This document shows positions 11,256-22,915 of a stretch of 64,000 bases of DNA, one piece after another. A program made the position numbers and the translations under genes. This stretch comes from Colius striatus (taxonomy: Eukaryota > Chordata > Aves > Coliiformes > Coliidae): contig NC_084759.1 of assembly GCF_028858725.1 (NCBI RefSeq), positions 94,074,362 through 94,138,361 of the forward strand, in the 5' to 3' direction. Every line of letters starts with the position of its first letter. Position 1 is the first letter of the stretch. The notes under the pieces were generated by a model. The model did not search any database. It saw only the letters and a program-made list of their open reading frames with translations, and was not told the DNA's origin.

Positions 11256-13580
11256 GCTAAAATGTGCACATATTAACAAAAAGATAACCTGCATTTAAGT
11301 TTTGGGAAACAATAAATATGTTACAATACAATAACTGTGAGATAATGATAAACATGTAGGAGCATGGACAGATCATGAACAGGTCATCTGACCAAGTTTC
11401 AACACGAAGTTAAAAATAATTTAACAGGCATGATTCCAACTCCCCACCCTCTGTTTTAGAAGTTTTGCAGTCACATTTTCCTGTTTATGAGACATGGTTA
11501 TTTTTTTCCATGCGCGTGGATCTCACACACAATAACAAAGGAGAGGAATATAAAGTCTCACTGCAAACAGCCAAAGCATTGACAAGTTGTTCGAGAGGAG
11601 TAAATAGTTTTCATAACATTATCTCTGCTGTGTTTTGAAAGGTTACCTAGACCAGTGGAATGGGAACTATGTCCTATCAAAAGGCTGCTTTCCAGAGGAA
11701 TCTCATTAAAGAGTCTCTCAGCCCACAGGAGAAGGAGCTCTCAGAACTCTGCATCTCAACTTGTCAGTAGCAGATGCTGAAGTACAAGACTAAGGTGTTG
11801 TGCCAAAGCATTAGGACATGCACTCTAATATTCCTTTATTTGACCAAAAAGTATCCATATATCTTTTACAGAGGAAAAAGAAGTTATCCAGACTTGCTTT
11901 TCTCATATTCTGCAGTGCATTTAGATTAAAAAAAAAACCAGAACACATCTGTTTTAGAACGATGGAAAACAAGCATGGATGGGTTTTATATGTACTGAAA
12001 AAATCATACTTTCATTGCTATGACATGAGTTCTCTTGTTAGCTAACATAAAAATATTCTTCTAGAGAGACACATAGATTTAGGAACACCACGTTTAAGTC
12101 AATCTATGCTACATCGGTGCTACAGCAAAGAAAGCACAGTCCTATAATAAAATATTTCATAATGTTTCTGAAAGACATGTGCATACAGTTTCCTAATGTT
12201 AGGACACAAAAATAAACCTAAGTAGTCCTCTATATCCTTTTAAAGGAGGCAATCTCACAGAACAAAAATTTCCCAAAACCCAAACCACAAATGTATATCA
12301 TCCATTAACTTTAATACACAATAACTACATCAACATAAGATTTTTGGTAGCAAACTCTCAGAAACAGATAAATGCTGGATGCACCCAAAAAAGACAAATT
12401 ATTCTAAATGTAGGTTTAGGCCACTTTAGCACTCCCCTGATAGTAGGATTCGCCCATTGCCAATACAACCACTTTATGTCACACAACCTAGATCCACATC
12501 TATAGATAAAAAAACTATGTCGCCATGGTTGGTTTTGTTTGTTTTGCTACAGTAAAGGTTTACTTTTCTGTTTTCACCAGGATGTACACAGTGCTTCTCC
12601 AAGCAGAAAGTAAAAAAAAACAAAACAAAACAAAACAAAAAACCCACACCAAAACCTCACTGCCTTGCAGGATATAACATTCATTTGGAATACACCTCTT
12701 CTTGCTCCAACAAAGGTTTTTTAAAAATGTCAACCTTCCCATAAAATCCAACAAAGCGACAAGCTTGCCATATACTATCAGCAAAAATTATGAGTAATCT
12801 GATATAGACACTGCCCCAAAACAAGCAGGGCAAGAAATTTTCTTCTCATCTCACATAAATGCCTTAATCATTGGACTATTGGATTGTACTCATACTCCCT
12901 AGGATGAGGCACAAGCTAGGAAGAATCCTAGCAGCTCTTTGCCAAGTCAAGAATGCTGCCACTTTCAAAAAGAAGACATTTGTCTGAATCATTTAGAGTC
13001 AGGTAGCTGTTTTGCTGGCAGAACACTTCAATTTTCTTCATTTTTAAATGTGAAATACCCACATGAACCTGCCTAGACAACAGGAATCCATCAAATTACC
13101 AATAATGCTTAAAGATGTTCTAAATATTCTACAAAAACCATATCTTAAAGCATTCTTACAGCACTAAAACCTGGTCTATTTAAGCAAAACCTAAGTAGGT
13201 GCCAAGGTTAAAATAGAACATACTAAAGAATAAAACAAACAAAAAAAAAAGATGAAATTTCAATTGAGGGGGGAAGTCTTATTCAGTTCTTAAGACACTT
13301 TATTTGATCTTTGCTGTGAAAAGACAGGTGAATAGTGTATTGCCCTCCAGACAAGCAGTGATGCACTCCATGACTGAATGTGCACTGATGCTCATGTACC
13401 TTTGCTGTTTGATGCCAGCAAGGTTTGAAAAAAAATCCAATCACATAAGTCTAACAAATGGATCGTATTTGTGCTTATAACAAAAGCAGGAAGGTTAAAA
13501 AGAAAATAAAACAAAAGCCACTTGCCAGTGACCTTCAGGCACGTCCCGGGTCACGAACTTCTAGTCAATGGAGATGTTAA
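11256..13580 (-). other. DOP1B: DOP1B intron 1 (probable)
   Basis: This lies between the CpG island and coding exon 2. It is AT-rich, with short frames only and an AAAAC-type simple repeat near 12618-12645. No exon or transposon is recognised. Confidence 0.55.
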
Positions 13581-13599
13581 TAGCTACTCATCAACTCCT

Positions 13600-14780
13600 G
13601 GCACTGTCTTAAGACAGGTTAACGAGGCAGGCGAGCGCCAAGCGACCAGGCGCTGTCTCCCCGGGCTGCGGGACTGCTGCGGGCAACCTCCCCTCCTCCC
13701 GCTCCCAGTCGTCGGCTGATGGCTCCAGAGCCCGGCTGCGGCTCGGCACGCAGCCCCGTGGCGGGCCTGGGCCCGTCTCAGAGCCCGCACTGAGGAGACG
13801 GGACGGGGCTCTTCCAGGACACCATCCTGGGGTCTGCGGACGGGCAGCCCCGGGGTGAGGCTTCCCTCCAGCCTCACCTGCCACGCATGGACCGCCGAGG
13901 CCGCGCCGGCTGCGGCCGAAGTGATGCCGGGGCGGGCTCCCAGGCCAGTGGCGAGCCGCGCTGCCCCTTCGCCCGGGCCACCAACGGCACGGCCCCCTCC
14001 GCATCGCAGCGCCCGGCAGATCACCCCCAGGTGCCGGCGCGTTCCCCCCCCCCCGCCCCTCCCCAAACACACGCACTCTCGTCCCCGCCACCCCCGTACC
14101 TGGCAAGGGCCCCGCAGACCTCCGGCGTGTCCCAGCCCGCCGCGGGACAGGGAGCGCGGCACCTCGGAGTCTCTGTGGCAACCAGAGGCCGTGGAAAAAA
14201 CACCACAGCCCCTCGCGCTCCCGCCGGGGCCGCGCCGCAGTCGGCAGCTGGGCGATAGCACTAAATACAGCGCGGGGGGGGAAGCAGGGTGGGGGGAGGA
14301 GGAAGCTCGTAGGCCGGTGCAGAAGGGATCCGAGTGTCCCCGCCCAGCGGCGGCCGCTCCTGTCTTTACCCGCAGCCAAGGCCTAGGGGAAGGCTGCCAG
14401 GGTCGGTGAGCGCTACAGCCCTGAGCAGATAGGCTGCCAAACCCGCGGGGAAATGGTACACCCCGGCGGCCGGGACCGGGGGCCGAGCGCTCCCTGGCGG
14501 CACGGGCCGGGAACAAAACCGGGCGCGGCTCCGCGTACCTCGCGTCCGTGGCCAAGGCCCGAGCTCCCCGCTCGTCGCTGTCGAGCTGCTCCCTTTGCTC
14601 ATCTGGTCTGGTAACAAGGTGGAGGCTGCGCGGAGCCATAACTCCGCCTGCCCCACCCTCGCCGAGGCGTCGAGCCGCCGGCCGCAGGTACGCGCATCCG
14701 TGCGCGGAGTGGGGCACGGAGGACTGCTCCCAGCTGCTGCCAGCAAAACGAGCTGCAGCGCCAGCTTCTCTCTGAGCCGG
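13600..14780 (-). promoter_or_regulatory. DOP1B: CpG-island promoter and probable untranslated exon 1 of DOP1B
   Basis: GC content rises sharply and CpG is abundant between about 13.6 and 14.8 kb, in contrast to AT-rich flanks. It lies upstream of the first coding exon of DOP1B in the direction of transcription, so it is most simply the promoter with a non-coding exon 1. Several minus-strand donor-like sites are present (for example GCAG|GTGAGG near 13875, CCAG|GTACGG near 14098, CGAG|GTACGC near 14536), and I cannot tell which is used. Long open frames on both strands here, up to 401 codons, are an effect of high GC and resemble no protein I know. Confidence 0.75.
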
Positions 14781-14799
14781 TAAATGCACGTTTAACAGT

Positions 14800-17584
14800 G
14801 TTTAACACGTTCCAGGTGGATTTTTAGGCGTGAAGCACTTGTGAGAAATTTTGTAGGCACTCTTTTCACGGGGATTTGGTTTGTCACGCTTATAAAAAGC
14901 TCAAGTCCAACATAAGAAGCCCTCTGTTCTTTACAACAGTCTTCAAAGAAAGTTCAGGTGTTAGATCTTCAGCACTCTCAGGGGAAAAAAGAGGAAACTA
15001 TCAAAGTACCCATGGAAAGTAAAACACAGGATGATACTAGACAAGGATTTATATAAAGTGGGAACATGGTTTAACCTTACTTATATATGTTTATATATAC
15101 AGGCAGAAGATAATGCTGGTAGTTCAAAGCAGCAATGCCAAAGAAAAATAACCTGTTCAGCAATTCAAAATGAGAGACTAGAAACTAGGGCTTTTAAAAT
15201 TATGGTGGATACTGTTTCAGCAGTGATCTCCAGTAAGTTTTGTATCCCTAAGTTCTTTTATTTTCTTGAGACCACTAGCGTTTTCCTTTCCTAGCTAGAT
15301 TTTAATAACATAATTGGGTATGTTGTTCTTCTAGTAAATAAAAGCTACACTTACTGGCAGCTAATGAGACTGCTTAAGGAGAATGAGAGTGCAGGAAGAC
15401 TTTGATATGTGCTTTCAATCCTCACTTGTGTACATCTCCAAAGACTGGACCAAACACTAAAAAGCACTGCTGGATGTCGTGTTTTAACTCCAGAAAGCAA
15501 CTTAGCACCACAAAGCAAATTGCTTGTTTCCCTCCTCCTAGTGAGATGTGGAGGAGAATAAAAAAACCATAAAACTCACAGTCTAAGATAAGAACTGTTC
15601 AGTAACTAAAAGGAAAAAAAGAAAAAGAGAAAAAAAGGACTGTAACAACAAAATAAATAAAACCCAAGAAAAAAACCCATGTGATACACAGTGCAATTGC
15701 TCACCACTTGATTTCTGCCTGAGCAGAAATCAGCCTGCCCTGGCCAGCTGTCCCCATTTTATATACTGGGCATGATACTCTATGGTGTGGAATATTGCTT
15801 TGGCAAGTTTAGGTCCACTGTCCTGCCCATGATTCCTTCCAGCTTCTTGCACACCTGCTTGCCCTCAGACCCAGCAAAAATCCTTGACTTAGGATAGGCA
15901 CTAAGCAACCACTGAAACTTGAGTGTGTGATCAACATTATTCTCACACTAAATCCAAAACACAGTCCTGTACCAGCTAATAGGAAGAAGATTATCCCAGA
16001 CAAACCCAGGACACTGGCCTAGCTTCAGCATGTGTTACCTCACAATAAAATCTGAACAGCTGTTCATAAGCTTTCATACAAAGCAAGAGTCAAGAGCCCT
16101 CATGACTCTTGCACATTCCATCCATTTGGTAAGTCAGCATCTGCAGGCAGTGCTGAGGTCAGCGTGGAACCTAAAAGACTGGGTAATCTCAGAGAAATAT
16201 ATGACACAACTGAGAATTTCATGTGACAAAATATTAAATTGTTTTACAGTGACTTACAGTTTTGCTACAGATCTGTCATAATTTTAAAAGACAAATCTTC
16301 AGAAATGGGGTAGTATTGGAGCCCACAATCAATCAGGTTCTAAATTCAGATAAGGCTTCCTCCTAATACAATAAACTAATGATCATTTGACAATAACATT
16401 TTTCCTTAGGTATACATGGAAGTGGGTATTTTCAATACCATGGGCATCAGCATAGCTTATCTTTCTAAACTGCAATGCCATCAATTCAAGTTTCAATTTC
16501 TAAATTTTAGTTTTCTCTCACAAATTTGTCTTCTTCGACTGCACCAGTTTTATGTGAATGCTGAACTCCAATAATTTCATTCTGATTTTCACCTCACTTT
16601 TGAGCCGATTCATCATTTTTACAAGGCAGGCGGTCTGGTGGAGGAGAAAGATCCTCGTGGGCTCCCACTGTGTCAGGTCAGCTGCCAGCAGGGACTAGAG
16701 CATCTCCTGACTAAGAGGCCACAGAAATGTTCAATCTACTGGGAAGCTTTGATCAGAATGTGTACCAATCCAAACAAACCTCCAGATCAATCCACTTCCT
16801 CTACTCTGGCAGTTACAAGTCTGCTGCTTGGGAAATCATTTGAAAACCAATTCCAAATGCTGGTTTTTTTCATCAGAGGTTATGCTAATTCAAAGCATGC
16901 CTGTTATATTTACTTTTCAAGACTTCTTTTCAGAAAAGGCTATAAATCAGTTTGGTACATGTACCACTACAGCAGTGCTCATGCTAAATCCTGGCCCTTA
17001 GGATGGGATAGAGTAATAGATTTACTGATGTAATCACTTTTGGAGGCAGCCAGGCAGCATTTCAATCTAATGAATGTTCACATTAACTTTGAAGTGTTGT
17101 TGACATAAATCTGTTTGGTTTGTAGTGGAAAAGCCTACTCCAATCATATATCACTTGTCAGACTTTTTTCCTTTTTTTTTCTTTTGGCATTTTTTGTTTA
17201 GAAATATCCATTGCAATTTAAAGTGTGAACTCTCTACCATGAAATTATACTGCATTTACATTATTTACTGAGGGAAGTTAAGAAGCTGATTGCATTTGGT
17301 ATTTTACATCCATAGCACAGTCCAAAACAATACATTCATAAATAAAACACCACCAAAGCCACTACTGCCCTAGATCCTCTAAATATTGCATAACTCCAAT
17401 TAGACAAACCAGACAGTACCCGTCAGACTATGGTGACCGAGTATGAGGGTACGTACCTAAAGAGAGATAGAGTAGGGTTTTAAGACTGCTGAGTTACCAC
17501 AATTCTAGATTGGTGAGCAGGGTCCAATGACAACACAACAATCTGAACCGGTAAATGTGAGGTTGGGTAGTGTTCATTCAGATC
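14800..17584. other. Intergenic, CBR1 to DOP1B, proximal part
   Basis: No exon with homology is seen. A TATAAAAAG string at 14891-14899 on the plus strand would face away from DOP1B, but nothing shows that it works. The remaining frames are short and match nothing known. Confidence 0.5.
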
Positions 17585-17985
17585 ATAGATCATAGAATTA
17601 TAGAATGGTAGGGGTTGGAAGGGACCTTTAGAGAAGGAACATGTCCAGGTGGGTCTTGAAGACCTCCAAGGAAGGAGACTCCACACCCTCCCTGGGCAGC
17701 CTGTGCCAGGGCTCCCTCACCTGAACAGTGAAATAGTTTTTCCTTATGTTTAAATGGAACTTTTTGTGTTCCAGTTTCATCCCATTATCCCTTGTCCTGT
17801 TGCTAGATACAATAAAGTGCTGCCCCAACCTCCTGACACCCACTATTTAGGTATTTGTAAATGTTAATAAGATCTCCCCTCAGTCTTCTCTTCTCTAGAC
17901 TAAGCAGCCCCAGTTCCCACAGCCTTTCCTCATATGAAAGATGTTCCAGTTCCCTGATCATCTTGGTGGCCCTTGGTGGATATAA
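17585..17985 (-). mobile_element. CR1 LINE 3' fragment with internal deletion
   Basis: This belongs to the same subfamily as the copies at 9.8, 20.1 and 31.5 kb. From its 3' tail (ATTATAGAATGGTAGGGGTT) it runs to GACCTTTAGAGA and then jumps to AGGAACATGTCCAGG; about 52 bases present in the other copies are absent. The rest reaches a 5' truncation near GATCATCTTGGTGGCCC. Confidence 0.88.
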
Positions 17986-20114
17986 GTTCTAAGAATAGTT
18001 AACCTGGTGAAGCCATCTATAGATGATAAAATCTGGCCTCCAAGACCAGAACTTTGTCCAGCTGGGAGTTCCCTTTATTGTTGTCTTCAAAATGAAGTAA
18101 AGCCTTTGTAGAACAAAAAATAAAACTGAAGAATTTCTACTGAAAAAGCATTATTGCTGTTTCTTTTTTTTTTTTTTAATTTGTGATTAAAAAGCTAAAA
18201 CCGTTCCTATTCTTTCATCAGATTGGAGTTTGAATTATATTCTGCATTTGAAATATTTTAAGTAACACTGGGCAGCATGTATAATCCAAATTTTCTTGAC
18301 ACATTTTTAGGCTAAGAGGAACTCCACAGCATTCAAAGTCAGGACACTGACAACATGTTAGGTCACACTACATAGAAAAAGGGGTTCAATTAAAATTATC
18401 TATGAACATAAATTAACTGTCATTGGGTTTGTCATCTTCATCATTTATTTAGGAAAGCACTTAAATAGAAAATGTAGGAAATTATGTGTTAAGCTGAGTA
18501 TGTTCTCTTCATCTTTTTAGGTAAACTGATAAACTCTGTAGTCATGTCTATGGTGAAGTTTCAAAACACTGTTTATATCCAGCTTCCACTCCCTATATTT
18601 TGCCACTGCAGCCCAACTGTGTCCTGAACAAGCTATGACAACCCCGAGAAACTGCCTCCACTGAGCTCTCACAACTGTGAATCCAATTCCTTTATTGTCT
18701 CATGTCACCACAGCTACTGTATTGCCAGGCATTTTCTTTGGCTAATAAATTCCAAATTTAAAATGATAGTGACACACTGTAAAAGAAAACCAGTAAATCA
18801 TGCATAAATATTTTATACAAGTAGAACAGATCATTATTATTTCATCCCTTTCCTGACCCTTAAGCGTTACACAATAACCACTCAGCAAGAGTGCCAGAAT
18901 CTGAAAGCAACAAAACACTTCAGATACAATGGACACAGGAGAGAAGGAAGGAGGCAGCTTAGGGGAAAAAAGAAAAAAACAAAACCAACCAACAACCAAA
19001 CTCAAGAAATCTTGGCTGAACAATGGAAGCTCTGTCCAAAGGTCCAGCCTGTGACACATGCTGTGCAGCCTGTCCTCTCTCAGCAAACAGCCCTTCCCTG
19101 GCTCTTTGCTCCATGTGGTCCCAGTTCTCTCCACAGGACACAGACCTCCTACTACTGTCATGGAGTACACTTCTCCTGTGTAAACTTCTCTCTGACTTCA
19201 CCTGTGAACTGCCAATATTTTCTGCTTGTTTCCATCTCCTACAGCTGAGATTGGATCCATCCACACAGCTGATTCTGCTTCCTTGAGTACTGCACCACAG
19301 CTGCAGAGATTGTGAAAAGCTCCATCCTCTGTTCTTTTTAGAATCAATTTTGTAAGAAATGTTTCTGAAGACGGCTACTCATCCATCATCTTCTGCTTTG
19401 CTTTCTTACCCTGAAGCAGGGTAAGTAGGTTTAACAAGGAACAAGTACCATGAAAGGGCTTAATGTAAGAATCGGAAATACGTCTTTTGTAAAACTTTCA
19501 AACTTATATTTTGCTTGGCTTGTATGTGAAAAAAAAATCCCAAAACAACACACATCTTGAATTAGACTTGAGAAGGAGCTTTACAGAGAATAGAAGATAT
19601 TTGGAAACTAAGTTGTATTTTGTCATGGATGCTACCCAGCTGTAGCAAGCATAGTCTGGACTCTTGTAGTCTGGTCTTTGCACAAACCAAAGGAAAGCTG
19701 GGTCAAGATTTGTCTGGAAAGTTTGTATGTGCCAATTGGAAGGGTATGCAACTCTTGAAACTCAATGACTCAAGCAGCATTTCACGTATGAAGGACTAGG
19801 TATGATTCTCCACTGACTCTTTTTCTTCATTGAGAACAGATTAGCATGAGAACTCTTGGGACAGCACTCATCCTGCTCTTTGATGAGCTCTGGGGTGTGA
19901 ATCACTTGGCAGTTTCATAAAAACAATACCTACTGAATATTTAAAAGACCAATTCATAATCACACCTTTGTTTCATGCAGATTATTTATGTCCAACATCT
20001 TTTAATCCAAAGTTCGGATTCCCCTGAACACAAACCACACCAGGAGCTGCTAATGTAAAACTCAGCCAGCTAAGGCACTTTTGCATTGTCTTGCTGACTC
20101 CTGATTAAGAATGC
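17986..20114. other. Intergenic, no gene recognised
   Basis: This holds overlapping short frames on both strands around 18.7-19.3 kb that have no recognisable homology. A T-run lies near 18163-18178. Confidence 0.5.
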
Positions 20115-21150
20115 ACACATCTACTGGCTGAATGACAGAGCCCAGAGGGTGGTGATCAACGACACAGAATTGACTTAGAGGCCTGTAGCCAGTGGAGTTC
20201 CACGGGGATTGGTTCTGGGGTCAGTCTTTTCAACGTTTTTGCCAACAACCTGGATGAGGGGACAGTGTGTACCCTCAGCAAGTTCCCTGATGGCACCAAA
20301 CTGGGAGGACTGGCTGATTCCCCAGAAGGCTGTGCTGCCATTCAGCGGGATCTTGACCGGCTCGAGAATTGGGCAGAGAGGAACCTCATGAGGTTCAGCA
20401 AGGACAAGCGCAGAGGCCTGCACCTGGGGAGGAACAACCCCACGCAACAGTACAGGCTGGGGGTCGAACTGCTGAAGAGCAGCTCTGGAGAGAGAGACCT
20501 GGGAGTCCTGACTGATAGTAAGCTAAGTTGGAGCCAGCAACGTGCCCTTGTGGCCAAGAAGGCCAATGGCATCCTGGGATGCATCAAGAAGAGTGTGGCC
20601 AGCAGGTCAAGGGAGGTTCTTCTCCCTCTCTACTCTGCCCTGGTGAGGCCTCATCTGGAGTCCTGTGTCCTGTTCTGGGCTCCTCAGCTCCAGAGGGACA
20701 GGGAAGTGCTGGAGAGTCCAGCGCAGGGCCACCAAGATGATCAGGGGAATGGAGCATCTTTCGTACGAGGAAAGGCTGCAGGAACTGCGGCTGTTTAATC
20801 TGGAGAAGATTGAGGGGAGATCTTATTAACATTTATAAATATCTAAATGGTGGGTGTCAGGAGGTTGGGACATCCCTTTTTTCTATAGTAGATAGTAACA
20901 GGACAAGGGGTAATGAGATGAAGCTGAAACACAAAAAATTCCACTTAAGAAAAAACTATTTCACTGTGAGGGTGACAGAGCAGTAGCATAGGCTGTCCAG
21001 GGGGGTTGTGGAGTCTCCTTCCTTGGAAGTCTTCAAGACCCACCTGGACATGTTCCTATGTGACCTGATCTAGGTGACCCTGCTTCTGCAGGGGGGGTGG
21101 ACTAGATGATCTCTAAAGGTCCCTTCCAACCCTACCATTCTATGATTTGT
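20115..21150 (+). mobile_element. CR1 LINE, 5'-truncated, best preserved copy
   Basis: This is about 1 kb of ORF2 C-terminal region plus 3' tail. A 177-codon frame (20265-20798) reads [43 protein letters not shown] and [20 protein letters not shown], typical CR1. The F/YADD catalytic motif is FPDG here, so even full-length it could not be active. It then shifts frame, passes through a FHLRKNYF-like stretch, and ends in the CTACCATTCTATGATT tail. It lies between CBR1 and DOP1B, opposite to both. Confidence 0.93.
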
Positions 21151-21680
21151 CATCACTACTGACACATTTATAGGTGATTGTTCCAAGCTCCTTCAAATTT
21201 TCACAGCAGATTGTCTCCTCAGAGCACTGTACTGTGCTCACACCTTGCCTTGCAGCTGAGAGGCTGGGAACCTGCCATGGCTTCCAGAGAAAGAGCAACA
21301 TGGCTATAGCCTGGGAGTGACCAAATCCCAGGCCACTCCAGCCCGCTACCCCACAGCCTGGGCCTGTTGCAGCTATTCTACCTCCAGGCTACCCATCCTT
21401 CCACCCACCTTCACAACCTGAAATGCCTTGGCAACCTCTCAAGATTACTGCACTTCAAATGCTTAACCAGCATTTAAAAGCAGAAAAATTTGGTGTTCTC
21501 CCTGTTGCCACTTCCTCTGCTTATGATCTTGCTTGGATGACTTGTTTCAGTCCTATCTTGTAATAGCATTATTAACATTTACAGTTCATTTTCTCTACTG
21601 CATGAAGAACACCTATTGATTTTTAATAAGGAAACTTTGGGCTGTGTGATAAATGAACTGGACATGCCAAGGAATAGTTT
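21151..21680. other. Intergenic, no gene recognised
   Basis: This is unique sequence between the CR1 copy and the probable 3' end of CBR1. Nothing further is recognised. Confidence 0.45.
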
Positions 21681-21881
21681 GTTATATCAGTTCTGTAGTT
21701 TATTTTGTCTTTACATAGTCAAAACAGATACAAACTCAAGTGCAGAGATAAAGGTATATTGAAAATATTATAACATTTTAGCATTGGAAAAAGCCATCTG
21801 CATGAACACAAATCAGTAAGTAATCATTTATTGATATACATACTAATAAATCCAACAGATTAAGTTCAGATTAATGCTGTT

Positions 21882-21887
21882 TTTATT
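21882..21887 (-). terminator. CBR1: Candidate CBR1 poly(A) signal
   Basis: AATAAA on the minus strand lies about 590 bases past the CBR1 stop. Further copies lie at 21827-21832 and 21699-21704. Which is used cannot be told from sequence. Confidence 0.4.
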
Positions 21888-22478
21888 TTCACCTAATTCC
21901 ATTTTGTGTCGATCATAAGGAATCTCTATACAGCAGTGATTCTGTTCTCATCTTATTGGCCTCCCCCCAAAATGATCAAGACAGTAGATCTCAGAACAAC
22001 CCTTTCCCCCTTTACAAAACCCTGTACAATCACAGGAATCAACTACAGTCCCTGGAAAACTCAATAGTCCTGAGAAAGCATAAGGCATCTGGTTCCTCAT
22101 CCCAACTCCATGTCAGAGATCTGTCTCAGGGGAGTTGGAAAAGTCGGCTTCAATTAGAAGCAAACTTGGATAAACAAGGTCAGGCACCTCTACATTAAGC
22201 AGTATCAAATTAGGAAATATCATCTGGGCTGGGACACCAACAAATCAGATTTTGGGCTGCATAGTCAATGCTGTGAGCAGGCTAATGGACATGAGTGGGG
22301 AGTGTATGCTGGCATAGACTTCATATGAGACGAGTGCCATAACTGTAAACCCCGCTGTAATGATAACGGACCCCGCTGCTGCTGTGGCCAGGATAAGACT
22401 GCTCTGGCTAAGCACCCTAACCAGGGGACAGGCCAACCACAGTCATCTTACCATATGCGTGAGTCCACATATATAAGA

Positions 22479-22915
22479 TTACCAGGCTTGAACAGTTTTG
22501 TTACTAACAAACTGGCCATGAGGACCATCAGCATCCGCAGGCAAAAGGGCCAAATAAACTGGGGTCTCAGCCCCTTCCTCTGGTGACTTAGGGGCTTTAG
22601 GACCTGCCATGTCTGTTCTCACCCATCCAGGACAACAGGCATTGAGAAGGATGTGGTCACCTTTTCTTTTCTCATTTAACATCTGAGCTTGAATCTTGGA
22701 CAAGACCGTGACACCAATTTTGGATACCCCATAAGCGGTATTAGGCCAACCCTCTTTCTCATGCACATTTTTCTTGGTATCTTCCACAAATTTGGTCATG
22801 AGTTGCACTAACTCATCCTCAGTGATCGTGTTGCTGTGAAACTTTTGCTGTAGTTCCTGGCTGCAGCCTTTCAGAGCTAAGTGAGTTACCATACTAGAGA
22901 CATTCACCACCCTAC
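22479..22915 (-). CDS. CBR1: CBR1 coding exon 3 (terminal)
   Basis: This exon starts after TTTTACCAG in phase 1 (G of GRVVNVSS is split) and ends at the TAA after KTVQAW. It carries the catalytic Ser, Tyr and Lys and the substrate loop. Confidence 0.95.

Noticed and set aside
13855-14409. Long plus-strand frames (184 and 123 codons) in the DOP1B CpG island
   Set aside because: They overlap equally long frames on the other strand, have GC-driven composition (Pro, Arg, Ala) and match no protein I know.
14891-14899. TATAAAAAG as a plus-strand promoter next to the DOP1B island
   Set aside because: TATA-like strings are frequent in AT-rich DNA, and no exon or gene follows on the plus strand.
20265-20798. 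177-codon frame as a host gene
   Set aside because: It is the CR1 reverse-transcriptase C-terminal region with a mutated active site.
22245-22436. 63-codon hydrophobic minus-strand frame that looks like a membrane peptide
   Set aside because: It lies in the CBR1 3' untranslated region, has no homology I recognise and could arise by chance.
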